From assembly GCA_017521805.1 (NCBI GenBank), contig JAFXDK010000027.1, forward strand, positions 1 through 33,338: a DNA stretch of 33,338 nt, given 5' to 3'. Source of the DNA: Ruminococcus sp. (lineage in GTDB: Bacteria; Bacillota; Clostridia; Oscillospirales; Ruminococcaceae). The notes under the pieces were generated by a model. That model did no database searches, was not told the DNA's origin, and was given only the letters and a program-made list of their open reading frames with translations. The translations under genes and the position numbers were made by a program. This document shows, piece after piece, positions 24,289 to 32,290 of the stretch (position 1 is the stretch's first letter; the number at the start of each line of letters is the position of its first letter).

Positions 24289-25365
24289 TTATACAATAGT
24301 TCCTCCGCCTACAACAATATCGCCGTCATAGAATACCACTGCCTGTCCCGATGTTACGGCTCTTTGCGGCTCATCGAATTCCACAAGATATCTGCCGTCC
24401 TCAGTCTTTGAAAGAGTTGCGGCACAATCTCTCTGGGAATATCTCGCCTTTGCGGTTATGCGCATAGGCTCTGTGATTTCCTCCACGGAAATGAGATTCA
24501 CATTTTCTGCAATAAGGGACGTTGTGTAAAGGTCGCTTTCATCGCCTAAAACCACGGTATTTGCTTTATAGTCCTTTTTCACCACATAGGCAGGCTTACC
24601 GAGGGCAATTCCAAGCCCTTTTCGCTGTCCTGCGGTATAATTTATATGCCCCTTGTGCTTGCCGAGGATTTTCCCCGACATATCCACATAATTTCCCGAT
24701 TCCGATTTTTTGCCCGTGAATTTCTCAATAAATTCCACATATTTTCCGTCGGGAACAAAGCATATATCCTGACTGTCGGGCTTATCCGCATTTATCAGAC
24801 CGTTTTTTTCTGCAAGCTCACGGACAGCCGATTTCTCCATATCTCCAAGGGGAAAAAGTGTATGTGCAAGCTGCTCCTGAGTGAGAGAGTAGAGCATATA
24901 CGTCTGGTCCTTGCTTCTGTCGGCAGAACATTTCAGCAGATATCTGCCTCTTTCCTCGTCGTATTCGCATACGGCATAATGCCCTGTAGCTATGTAGTCA
25001 CAGCCGTTTTCAGCCGCTATTTTCAGCATTTCCCCGAATTTCACATGACGGTTGCACTCAATACAGGGATTGGGTGTTTTTCCGCTGAAATAGCTTTCAC
25101 AGAAGTATTCCATTACGTTTTTGCGAAAACAATCTTTCATATCAACAGTCATATGCTGAAAACCCAGTTTTTCCGCAACCTTTTCAGCATCACCTGCTCC
25201 TGATAAATTACCGTTATTCTTCTTATGTATTTCACCGCAGACAATATCATTATCGTGGAACATTTCAAGAGTAACGCCCACAACATCATATCCCTGATTT
25301 TTCAGTATCAAAGCCGCCGCAGAGCTGTCAACTCCGCCGCTCATTCCTATCATAACCTTTTTCAT
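24289..25365 (-). CDS. mnmA: tRNA-specific 2-thiouridylase MnmA
   Basis: Adds sulfur to U34 of tRNA-Lys, -Glu and -Gln. Seen: the PP-loop GMSGGVDSSAAALIL at residues 8-22, nucleophilic Cys in NPCIECNRHVKF (about 100), SQDICFVPDG carrying the second catalytic Cys, and GQRKGLGIALGKP. The 358 aa length is full. It overlaps the HAD phosphatase by 4 bases and precedes trmN6 by 8 bases. The sulfur donor (a YrvO-like cysteine desulfurase) is not encoded nearby. Confidence 0.97.
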   Translation of the reverse strand: MKKVMIGMSGGVDSSAAALILKNQGYDVVGVTLEMFHDNDIVCGEIHKKNNGNLSGAGDAEKVAEKLGFQHMTVDMKDCFRKNVMEYFCESYFSGKTPNPCIECNRHVKFGEMLKIAAENGCDYIATGHYAVCEYDEERGRYLLKCSADRSKDQTYMLYSLTQEQLAHTLFPLGDMEKSAVRELAEKNGLINADKPDSQDICFVPDGKYVEFIEKFTGKKSESGNYVDMSGKILGKHKGHINYTAGQRKGLGIALGKPAYVVKKDYKANTVVLGDESDLYTTSLIAENVNLISVEEITEPMRITAKARYSQRDCAATLSKTEDGRYLVEFDEPQRAVTSGQAVVFYDGDIVVGGGTIV

Positions 25366-26012
25366 ATGAACAGCCTTTCAATTTCCTTTATTGATGTAAA
25401 ATAGTAATCTGATATTTTTTCAAGCTCTGTTCTGTCCTGTTCCGACGCTTTATCATATACCGCCGCTGTTATAAATCCTGCATTTTTCGCAGTTTTTACG
25501 CTGTGGAGAGAATCCTCAGCCACAAGAGTTTCTTCGGGATTTGTACCAAGCAGCTCTGCGGCTCCCATGAATATATCAGGATATTTCTTGCCGCGGGGAT
25601 ACTCTCTGTCGGTCAGTATGAACTTCATTCTGTCATATATTCCGTGTCTTTTCAATACAGCTTCTGCAAGTGAGCTGTAGGTTGCTGTTGCTATTCCGTA
25701 TGGTATGCCTTTGCTGTCCAGATAATCGAGGAGTTCCATTGCCTGCGGTTTCATAGGAATACGTTCCTCGTACTCAATCCGCACAAGCTCCTCAATGCGA
25801 TTTATAACGTATTCCTGTGTGCATTTCAGGCTGAATTGCCTTATGAAGAAATCCGAGGACTGCTCCACCGTCATTCGCTTGACCTTTTCCGATATTTCAC
25901 GGGGCGGATTTTCAACGCCGTTTTCCATTAGAAAACGTCTGTCAACATCGTACCATATCTGCATTGAGTCAATAAGAGTTCCGTCAAGGTCAAAAATTAT
26001 ACCTTTTATCAT
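25362..26012 (-). CDS. HAD-superfamily hydrolase, beta-phosphoglucomutase-like
   Basis: A HAD hydrolase with the catalytic aspartates in IIFDLDGTLIDSMQIW (residues 5-20), a helical cap, the motif II region YGIATATYS, motif III Lys in GKKYPDIF and motif IV ETLVAEDSLHSV. The 216 aa length fits subfamily IA. The substrate is unknown; phosphoglycolate and sugar phosphates are typical. It is sandwiched between tmcAL (17 bases) and mnmA (4-base overlap), so it is co-expressed with tRNA modification genes. Confidence 0.9.
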   Translation of the reverse strand: MIKGIIFDLDGTLIDSMQIWYDVDRRFLMENGVENPPREISEKVKRMTVEQSSDFFIRQFSLKCTQEYVINRIEELVRIEYEERIPMKPQAMELLDYLDSKGIPYGIATATYSSLAEAVLKRHGIYDRMKFILTDREYPRGKKYPDIFMGAAELLGTNPEETLVAEDSLHSVKTAKNAGFITAAVYDKASEQDRTELEKISDYYFTSIKEIERLFI

Positions 26013-26029
26013 TAATATAATCCGCCTTT

Positions 26030-27190
26030 CTACTCCAGAATTTTTATCTTCGCATGATATTCACGCTGTGCAGGTCTGATGTTTTCAAATGCAAGTCCGT
26101 ATATATCAGAGGCGGCGGCTTCAAGCTCCGCAAATCGCTCAGATAGTGTGTTAATTCGGGATAACTTCGCAATAGATGTATCAAAAGGAATACGTTTTTT
26201 TCCCTTTGCCGCACTAAGAATTTCCCTTCCTCTTTTGTTAAGTGCAAGTATGCGTATATATGGCGGCAGATTTTTCATATCCGTGGATTTTATGCCGATT
26301 AACAGGGATAAAATGATTCTCCTGATTCTTGCCATTGTAAATCTTTTTGTCTTGACTTTTTCAAAAAATTCGTCAAGTGAAATTGCATTACGCGCGGAAT
26401 ATATCCGTTCTGCCAAGCCGTCAGCGCAATCACTTGTATTTTTTATTTCTTCAAGAGATGCTGTCCGCAGGCGGTAGAGTATAACTCTTTCAAGGCGGTG
26501 TATCTCCGCTGTATCTCCCTCTATAGCTTTTGCCGATATTTCGGGGAGAAATGCCGCTGATTCTGCCATGTGTCCCCGTATATATGAGGCGCTTGCAAAG
26601 CTTTCGCAGGTATCGCCGCTGTCGTGTGCCGCCCCTGCACGTTTCACCGTAAAAGGCTGCATATTTGAGGAAAAACGGCGTATTGCCTTGATATACTCCA
26701 CGCCGAGAATATTATTCGGCTCTGCTGTTATTTTCGCCGCTTCGGGATTTATTTCCCCTAAAACCGCAGAAACAGCCTTTGCATAAGTATATCCCATTTC
26801 TGTATATTCGCGTATTTTCTGGGATTCCGCTATTTCTGCCATAGCTTCGGCGGTTGAAATAAGCTTTGAAATATCGCCGCACTCACTGCCGAATGATATT
26901 TCGTCCACTACTCCGAGGCTGTGCAGGAGATGCACTGCTCCCCTTGCAAAAAGCTCCGCTGGAGCAAGGCTGTACTGCACAGGGAGTTCGATTACAAGGT
27001 CTGCTCCCGATTTTACCGCTATTTCGGCTCTGGTAAATTTATCAAGTACTGCTATATCTCCGCGCTGAACGAAATTTCCGCTCATTACGGCGATAATATG
27101 AGTTGCGCCGTTTTTCCGCGTTTCTTCAATATGATATCTGTGTCCGTTATGGAAAGGATTGTACTCGCAGACTATTCCGCTGATTTTCAT
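26030..27190 (-). CDS. tmcAL: tRNA(Met) cytidine acetate ligase TmcAL
   Basis: Uses acetate and ATP to make ac4C34 in elongator tRNA-Met. Seen: the nucleotidyltransferase-like N-terminus GIVCEYNPFHNGHRYHIEE (residues 5-23) with the HxGH motif HNGH, MSGNFVQRGDIAVLDKFTRA, DLVIELPVQYSLAPAELFARG and PNNILGVEYIKA. The 386 aa length is typical (formerly YlbM/DUF795). AAAGGAG lies 6 bases before the ATG. First gene of the operon. The enzyme needs acetate, and the divergent neighbour is acetate kinase; this is a suggestive but unproved pairing. Confidence 0.93.
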   Translation of the reverse strand: MKISGIVCEYNPFHNGHRYHIEETRKNGATHIIAVMSGNFVQRGDIAVLDKFTRAEIAVKSGADLVIELPVQYSLAPAELFARGAVHLLHSLGVVDEISFGSECGDISKLISTAEAMAEIAESQKIREYTEMGYTYAKAVSAVLGEINPEAAKITAEPNNILGVEYIKAIRRFSSNMQPFTVKRAGAAHDSGDTCESFASASYIRGHMAESAAFLPEISAKAIEGDTAEIHRLERVILYRLRTASLEEIKNTSDCADGLAERIYSARNAISLDEFFEKVKTKRFTMARIRRIILSLLIGIKSTDMKNLPPYIRILALNKRGREILSAAKGKKRIPFDTSIAKLSRINTLSERFAELEAAASDIYGLAFENIRPAQREYHAKIKILE

Positions 27191-27226
27191 AAATTGCTCC
27201 TTTCCGACAAAACTACATTCTTTTAT

Positions 27227-27255
27227 ATTATACCTCTTTTCACATCAAAAAGCAA
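27227..27255 (-). promoter_or_regulatory. Promoter of the tmcAL-rsmI operon
   Basis: Minus-strand TTGCTT (27,250-27,255), a 17-base spacer and a perfect TATAAT (27,227-27,232), giving a leader of about 30 nt. Confidence 0.75.
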
Positions 27256-27300
27256 GAGATTTGAGAATAATTCAAATTTATTCTAAAACAACTCAGCAAA

Positions 27301-27380
27301 TAATAGACATATTCAAGAATACGTTAAGAACTCAAGTGTACACACGTGTATTCTTAACGTATTCTTGAATATGTCTATTA
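27301..27380. repeat. Long perfect palindrome (30-bp arms)
   Basis: Arms 27,301-27,330 and 27,351-27,380 are exact reverse complements around a 20-base centre, which itself contains TACAC-AC-GTGTA. Ends read TAATAGACAT and ATGTCTATTA. In RNA it would be a 30-bp hairpin. With a related copy at 27,450-27,527 it looks like a member of a palindromic repeat family, perhaps a MITE-like element. Confidence 0.9.
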
Positions 27381-27449
27381 TATGTGCTTTTATTGTAGAT
27401 ATTGTATAATATATCATAAAATAATAATGTGTATTTATGCAACGTGCAG

Positions 27450-27527
27450 TAAGAATCCAAGAATCCAAGAATTCCTGTGTGTATTCTTGGATTCTTAACG
27501 GATTCTTAAAAATGTCTATTATTATTA
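27450..27527. repeat. Second, diverged copy of the palindromic repeat
   Basis: A stem of 14 bp (27,459-27,472 with 27,483-27,496) continues after a 3-base bulge with 9 bp (27,450-27,458 with 27,500-27,508). From 27,492 onward its right side reads TTCTTAACGGATTCTT and then ATGTCTATTAT. This aligns almost base for base with the right arm of the first palindrome (27,351-27,380). The left arm contains an internal duplication of AAGAATCC. Confidence 0.8.
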
Positions 27528-27577
27528 GCTCTTTGACAATTTTTTCACAGAATTTTCCGAAAATTTCCAAAAAAGAC

Positions 27578-27605
27578 TTGATTTTTTCTGAAAATAGTAT
27601 ATAAT
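27578..27605 (+). promoter_or_regulatory. Promoter of ackA
   Basis: TTGATT (27,578-27,583), a 16-base spacer and TATAAT (27,600-27,605), with start near 27,612. Confidence 0.65.
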
Positions 27606-27624
27606 AATATATGGTAATATTAAC

Positions 27625-27643
27625 AAAGGGAATCACTCCCTTT
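27625..27643 (+). promoter_or_regulatory. Small hairpin in the ackA leader
   Basis: AAAGGGA and TCCCTTT (27,625-27,631 with 27,637-27,643) flank a 5-base loop and are followed by one further T. It lies just upstream of the AAAGGA ribosome-binding site. It could be a 5' stabiliser or a weak attenuator. Confidence 0.5.
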
Positions 27644-27662
27644 TAATGAAAGGATTTTTATA

Positions 27663-28862
27663 ATGATTATTTTAGTTGTAAACGCAGGTAGTTCTTCTCT
27701 TAAGTATCAGCTCATTGATATGGCTGATGAAAGTGTTATCGCAAAGGGTAACTGCGACCGTATCGGTATCGACGGTCACATCGCTCACAAGGCTGCTGAC
27801 GGTCGTGAGCTTAACGAGGACTGCTCTTTCCCCACACATACAGAAGCTTTCATGAAGCTTGTTGAGGCTCTTACAACAAGCGAGGCTAAGGTTATTGACA
27901 GCATGGACCAGATTTCCGCTGTTGGTCACCGTATCGTGCAGGGTGCTGATATCTTTGATAAATCCGTTCTCGTTACAGATGAAATCATCGACAAGATTGA
28001 TGAGCTCCGTGAGCTTGCTCCCGTTCACAACCACGCTCATGCACTTGCTCTCCGCGCTTGCAAGAGCGTAATTCCTGCAAACGTTCCTCAGGTTGTTGTA
28101 TTCGATACAGCTTTCCACCAGACAATGCCCCCCAAGGCTTATATGTTTGGTCTTCCTTATGAGGATTATGAGAGCCTCCACGTAAGAAAGTACGGTTTCC
28201 ACGGAACATCTCACAGATTCGTTTCAGCTGCTCTTGCTGAGGCTATGGGCAAGGATATCAAGGATCTCAAGATTGTTTCATGCCACCTCGGTAACGGTTC
28301 TTCCATTACAGCTGTTGACGGCGGTAAGTCTGTTGATACTTCCATGGGCTTCACTCCCCTCGACGGTGTAGTTATGGGTACACGTTCAGGCGCTGTTGAC
28401 CCCTCCGCTGTTACTTTCGTAGCTGACAAGCACGGTTTCACACCTGCTGAAATGAGCGACTACATGAACAAGAAGTCAGGTTTCCTCGGAGTTTCCGGCG
28501 TTGGCTCTGACAACAGAGATATCACTGCTGCTGCTGAGCAGGGTAACGAGAGAGCTCAGCTTGTTTCTGACATGCTCGTTTACGAAATCAAGAAGTATAT
28601 CGGTTCTTATGCTGCTGCTATGAACGGTCTTGACGCTGTTCTCTTTACAGGCGGTATCGGCGAGAATGCATATGACGTTCGTGCTGCTGTATGTAAGGAT
28701 ATGGAATTCTTCGGTATCAAGCTTGACGAGGCTGTAAACGACGGTCTCAGAGGTAAGCTTGCAAAGATTTCTGCTGCTGATTCTAAGGTTGAGGTTTGGG
28801 TTGTTCCTACAAATGAGGAGCTTCTTATTGCAAGAGATACACTTGCTCTTATTTCTAAGTAA
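27663..28862 (+). CDS. ackA: Acetate kinase
   Basis: Interconverts acetyl phosphate plus ADP with acetate plus ATP, the ATP-yielding step of acetate fermentation. Seen: NAGSSSLKYQL at residues 7-17, VFDTAFHQTMP, the GFHGTSHRFV motif, HLGNGSSITAV, MGTRSGAVDP and FTGGIGENA. The 399 aa length is standard. AAAGGA lies 8 bases before the ATG. Codons are strikingly uniform (GCT, CTC/CTT, GGT, AAG), as expected of a highly expressed central gene and unlike the minus-strand neighbours. No pta is in the window, though ackA and pta are often adjacent. Confidence 0.98.
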   Translation: MIILVVNAGSSSLKYQLIDMADESVIAKGNCDRIGIDGHIAHKAADGRELNEDCSFPTHTEAFMKLVEALTTSEAKVIDSMDQISAVGHRIVQGADIFDKSVLVTDEIIDKIDELRELAPVHNHAHALALRACKSVIPANVPQVVVFDTAFHQTMPPKAYMFGLPYEDYESLHVRKYGFHGTSHRFVSAALAEAMGKDIKDLKIVSCHLGNGSSITAVDGGKSVDTSMGFTPLDGVVMGTRSGAVDPSAVTFVADKHGFTPAEMSDYMNKKSGFLGVSGVGSDNRDITAAAEQGNERAQLVSDMLVYEIKKYIGSYAAAMNGLDAVLFTGGIGENAYDVRAAVCKDMEFFGIKLDEAVNDGLRGKLAKISAADSKVEVWVVPTNEELLIARDTLALISK

Positions 28863-28876
28863 TTGAATTTCTCAAG

Positions 28877-28916
28877 GCTGCTTTTGGTATTTCAGAAGCA
28901 GCTTTGTGTTTTATTT
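28877..28916 (+). terminator. Terminator of ackA
   Basis: A 10-bp stem (28,877-28,886 with 28,893-28,902; one T-G pair) with a 6-base loop, followed by TTTGTGTTTTATTTT, starting 14 bases after the ackA stop. Confidence 0.85.
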
Positions 28917-28943
28917 TCATATAATTTTTAGGAGAAAACACAT

Positions 28944-29519
28944 ATGAACAACAGACCTGAATTGAATAAAGAATTAGACGGAAAAACTTTCAGAAGTTTT
29001 TATTATCTTAAAGAGGAACTTATCAGCTTTTGCAGAGAAAACAAATTGCCTGTTTCAGGCGGTAAAATTGAGCTTACAGACAGGATTTCACATTTTCTTG
29101 ATACGGGAAAAGTCTTGGAGGCTTCATCTAAAAGAAAAACAACCGTAAATATTGAATCAATTACCGAAAATACAAAAATAGAACCAAATATCGTATGTTC
29201 TGAAAAGCATAGAGCCTTTTTTATAGAAAAAATCGGTAAAAGCTTCTCTTTTAACGTTTTATTCCAGAAATGGCTTAAAAGTAATGCAGGTAAAACCTAT
29301 GGTGACGCTATTACTGCGTATTATCAGATTTTAGAAGAAAAGAAAAAGGGTAAAACAACAATAGATAAGCAATTTGAATATAACACCTATATTCGCGATT
29401 TCTTTGAAGATAATCAGGGAAGAAGCTTGGAAGAAGCTATTATATGCTGGAAATATAAAAAGTGTTTGCAAGGACATAATCGTTATGAAAAATCAGACCT
29501 TGTTGCATTGGAAAAATAA
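28944..29519 (+). CDS. SAP-domain protein with DUF6434, function unknown
   Basis: A 191-aa basic, soluble protein. Residues about 15-55 (FRSFYYLKEELISFCRENKL ... GGKIELTDRISHFLDTG) form a SAP-type helix-extension-helix expected to bind DNA or RNA. The remainder matches what I recall as DUF6434 and its C-terminal partner: FIEKIGKSFSFNVLFQKWLK, NAGKTYGDAITAYYQI, FEYNTYIRDFFEDN and a final GHNRYEKSDL. AGGAGA lies about 8 bases before the ATG. It lies between the ackA terminator and its own, so it is probably monocistronic or fed by read-through. No reaction is known for the family. Confidence 0.82.
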   Translation: MNNRPELNKELDGKTFRSFYYLKEELISFCRENKLPVSGGKIELTDRISHFLDTGKVLEASSKRKTTVNIESITENTKIEPNIVCSEKHRAFFIEKIGKSFSFNVLFQKWLKSNAGKTYGDAITAYYQILEEKKKGKTTIDKQFEYNTYIRDFFEDNQGRSLEEAIICWKYKKCLQGHNRYEKSDLVALEK

Positions 29520-29534
29520 ATTCATATTATAATT

Positions 29535-29560
29535 AACGCCACCGTTTTTGCGGTGGCGTT
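29535..29560. terminator. Terminator between the convergent SAP-domain and anti-sigma-like genes
   Basis: A 10-bp perfect GC-rich stem (AACGCCACCG and complement, 29,535-29,544 with 29,551-29,560) with a 6-base loop. On the plus strand it is followed by TGTGTTTTAT. It ends 6 bases before the stop codon of the minus-strand gene, so it probably serves both directions, better on the plus strand. Confidence 0.85.
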
Positions 29561-29566
29561 TGTGTT

Positions 29567-31657
29567 TTATGTGCCGTCAATAAGTTCAAATTCTTTCACA
29601 AGTTCATCAGAGGGCTGGGGAATTGCAAAATCGGGGTTGTCATAAATGATTTCTCCGCCTGCTTCGTCGCCTATAGCAAATGTAAAGTATTCCTGTGTTT
29701 CAGAATTTTCTAATCTGCGGCGTTTTTGCATAAGGACAACAACACCGTTCTTGTCAATTAAATATTCGGCTATTTCGCTTTGTGCATCTTCTTCATCCCA
29801 TTTATACTCAATGCTGACAAAATCATCACCCTCTATAACCGTATGAGTAAAATCCAGAATATTTATATCTTCTCGTGCAAGTAAATTAAATGCTTCATTA
29901 TGCACCATGTCATAGTCAATATTTATTGCGTCGTAGTTATCATATCCGCCGCTTGCAATATAGTCATCGCGTGTAAATACGCGATATCCCTCATAATCCC
30001 TGTCGCCGCTGTAAAATCCCTTTGCTATGGAGTTTCCTCTTTCGATAAATGCCCAGTAGTGTTCATGTTTGTACATTTCACCGCTGTATTCACTGTCAAA
30101 ACCATTAAGAGTATAATAGAAATTGCTGTGGGAATCCTTGGACTCGCCATACGTTACATTTTCATAATACATTTTTCCCACGCAGTTTACAGGGGTATGC
30201 TCGCCTGTTTCATCAAGGGGATTGTAATATATGCTTATATCACTTTCAAGAGTTGTGAAATTATCAGCCTTTGTGCAGAGACGATATTTCAGGGATGTCA
30301 GATTGTCTTTATGAACAACATTGTTGAAAATTCTTTGAAACTCTGAATTATCTGCATTTTCTGCTTTGTAAAGTACGCCTTCCTTGTGGTCGTAAAGCTC
30401 GCCTTTGTCGTTTACGGAAATGCACACAGATTCCGAATCATAAGATTCAGCGCTATATCTAATCATTATGGAATCGCTTTTAATATAGTCTGATTCTTCA
30501 CTGGGATTCCATTCATATGATGCAAGGAGCTTTACAAGCTCAAAGCCCGTTTCTCCTAATCCGCCTATATCAAATCCGCTGCTGAATTGTCCCTGTCCTG
30601 TGTGATAGGATAATTTGCTATTTACTATAAAATCAGTATCAAAAAGAAGACTATTAAGTTTCTCATTTATAGCTCCTGTTGTTTCGGGCGAAACCATAAG
30701 CTCTGTTATAGCATCTACAAATTCAAGAGGTGCCTTATATGTTACATGGTCAATTTCCTGAAAATTCATTGGATAATACACATGAATAGTACCTGTGGTA
30801 TCTACATGAATATTATAAGGAGCATTAGTATAAAGACAGATATTGCTGTCCTCAAGTCCAATATCAGATGTCCAAGCCATTGTATCTCTGTATATATTCA
30901 TCAATTCGCTGTATTCTTCGGAATATTCATCATATACAACTTTCCATTTGTAGCTGAATATATTCTCGGCAATTATTTTGTTTATATCCGCATAGAGATT
31001 TTCGTCGGCATAATACAGGGCTTCGAATCCGTTGTCCGCGGTAAATACTACATTATTATCACTTACTTTATAAAGCAAATCTTCGTCTGTATCGGAACAA
31101 ATCGTAAATACATAGTCTTCACATTCAGTATTCGGAATACTATCATACTTAAATTTATAGTCAGCATATTTCGAATCTACAATCTCAAAGTCTGATATTA
31201 ATGTTTCTTCATCTGTTTCAAAAAGCTCTAACAAACTATTTTCGATTTTTTCAATTATTTCTTCAGCCAGTTCATCGGGAAGATAGCCCTCAACTCCCAT
31301 TGCCAAACGGTAATAGGTATCATTTTCATAGCTGAAAAAATATTTCCCTGTTTCGTCGGTACTCTTATTTTCTGTTGCAATTATAGGATTATCTGATTCT
31401 CCGCTATGGGTGGGTGGGGCATCGGGAGCGTGCTTAATTGTCTGAACAGCCACACTGCCAATTCCCACCATAAGAACAGCAGAAGCCGCAAGTCCTGCCC
31501 AACGGTGTGTTTTTATATTTTCTGCTCTTTCAAGAGTGCTGACGCTGTCGGCATACTCCCCGTCAGGCTCTGCGGACAGTAAACCCTCCATTTTTCTGCG
31601 GAATTCATCACTGCATGAAATCATGTCAAGGTGCTTTTTGTAATCGTCATATCTCAT
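29567..31657 (-). CDS. Very large single-pass anti-sigma-factor-like membrane protein
   Basis: A 696-aa protein. A cytosolic N-terminus (1-52) contains HLDMISCSDEFRRKMEGLL, resembling the sigma-binding ends of RsiV/DUF4179-type anti-sigma factors. One transmembrane helix (about 53-74, WAGLAASAVLMVGIGSVAVQTI) follows, then about 620 extracellular residues that are acidic and rich in Tyr, Asp, Glu and Ser, with no domain I recognise. I use the ATG at 31,657: AGGAGG lies 8 bases upstream and the sigma gene stop is 2 bases away. The frame from 31,678 would add seven residues. The anti-sigma role is inferred from topology and gene order. Confidence 0.75.
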   Translation of the reverse strand: MRYDDYKKHLDMISCSDEFRRKMEGLLSAEPDGEYADSVSTLERAENIKTHRWAGLAASAVLMVGIGSVAVQTIKHAPDAPPTHSGESDNPIIATENKSTDETGKYFFSYENDTYYRLAMGVEGYLPDELAEEIIEKIENSLLELFETDEETLISDFEIVDSKYADYKFKYDSIPNTECEDYVFTICSDTDEDLLYKVSDNNVVFTADNGFEALYYADENLYADINKIIAENIFSYKWKVVYDEYSEEYSELMNIYRDTMAWTSDIGLEDSNICLYTNAPYNIHVDTTGTIHVYYPMNFQEIDHVTYKAPLEFVDAITELMVSPETTGAINEKLNSLLFDTDFIVNSKLSYHTGQGQFSSGFDIGGLGETGFELVKLLASYEWNPSEESDYIKSDSIMIRYSAESYDSESVCISVNDKGELYDHKEGVLYKAENADNSEFQRIFNNVVHKDNLTSLKYRLCTKADNFTTLESDISIYYNPLDETGEHTPVNCVGKMYYENVTYGESKDSHSNFYYTLNGFDSEYSGEMYKHEHYWAFIERGNSIAKGFYSGDRDYEGYRVFTRDDYIASGGYDNYDAINIDYDMVHNEAFNLLAREDINILDFTHTVIEGDDFVSIEYKWDEEDAQSEIAEYLIDKNGVVVLMQKRRRLENSETQEYFTFAIGDEAGGEIIYDNPDFAIPQPSDELVKEFELIDGT

Positions 31658-31659
31658 AA

Positions 31660-32178
31660 TTATGTCCTCCTTGCACAACTCTGTTTTGTTATTTGATTTT
31701 CTTCGGAAAGCTCTATTTTAAGCTTTTCTTTGCCTCGGCGTATCAGCGATTTTACTGTATTGACGTTCTTGTCAAGCATCAATGCTATTTCCTCCGCTGT
31801 ACGCTCCTCGTAATAGTACAGATACATTACGGCGGCATATTTCGGCGGCAGAGAGGATAAAAGCTCCCTTACCTCAATATCCGTTGTGTCCATATTGTAT
31901 GTACCTTGATAATCCTCCTCCAGTGCGCCTGTATGGCTTACTCGGAAGCTTCTCTTGTAGTTTTTGCACTTGTTCATTGTGACCTTTAATAGCCACGCTT
32001 TCATATGCTCATCATCTTTGAACTCCACAGGCTTTGCGTGGAGATATAGAAATACGTCCTGTGCTATATCCTCAGCCTCGGCATAACAGCCACAGCAGGA
32101 ATATGCTACTCGCAATACCATATCTCCGAATTCTCTGAAAGCATATAGTGATGTATTACTATTTTCCAGATGAAACAC
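31660..32178 (-). CDS. ECF-type RNA polymerase sigma factor
   Basis: A 172-aa group IV sigma factor. Region 2 is at about residues 14-80 (FGDMVLRVAYSCCGCYAEAEDIAQDVFLYL and WLLKVTMNKCKNYKR). Region 4 is at about 110-160 (LSSLPPKYAAVMYLYYYEERTAEEIALML and VNTVKSLIRRGKEKLK, the helix-turn-helix). The apparent start is a GTG with AAAGGA unusually close (2 bases), so the first few residues are uncertain; an alternative CTG at codon 4 has better spacing. It is coupled to the anti-sigma-like gene. No clear housekeeping promoter is seen upstream, consistent with self-activation, which is inference. Confidence 0.92.
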   Translation of the reverse strand: MFHLENSNTSLYAFREFGDMVLRVAYSCCGCYAEAEDIAQDVFLYLHAKPVEFKDDEHMKAWLLKVTMNKCKNYKRSFRVSHTGALEEDYQGTYNMDTTDIEVRELLSSLPPKYAAVMYLYYYEERTAEEIALMLDKNVNTVKSLIRRGKEKLKIELSEENQITKQSCARRT

Positions 32179-32290
32179 CGTCCTTTCATTGTTATAAGCG
32201 GAGCGCTCTTACGCTTCTAATAATAAAACAACTGAAACTTATAAAAAAATGCATTAAATATATATTTTTTTATTTTAATTATTCCCACTC

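Larger units (their letters stand above)
27191..27662. other. 472-base divergent intergenic region between tmcAL and ackA
   Basis: No credible gene. It contains the tmcAL promoter (minus), a perfect long palindrome, a second diverged palindrome and the ackA promoter with a small leader hairpin (plus). Short open frames here repeat the string IDIFKN because the palindromes read alike on both strands. Confidence 0.75.

Noticed and set aside
27313-27636. 107-codon minus-strand open frame in the tmcAL-ackA gap, with repeated IDIFKN strings
   Set aside because: The repeats come from the palindromic DNA elements, which encode similar strings on both strands. It has no ribosome-binding site and extends over the ackA promoter.
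29535-32178. Toxin-antitoxin or phage-defence island
   Set aside because: The genes here are a sigma factor, an anti-sigma-like membrane protein and a tRNA unit. No nuclease, toxin or recombinase motif is visible and no tRNA-end attachment duplication is seen.
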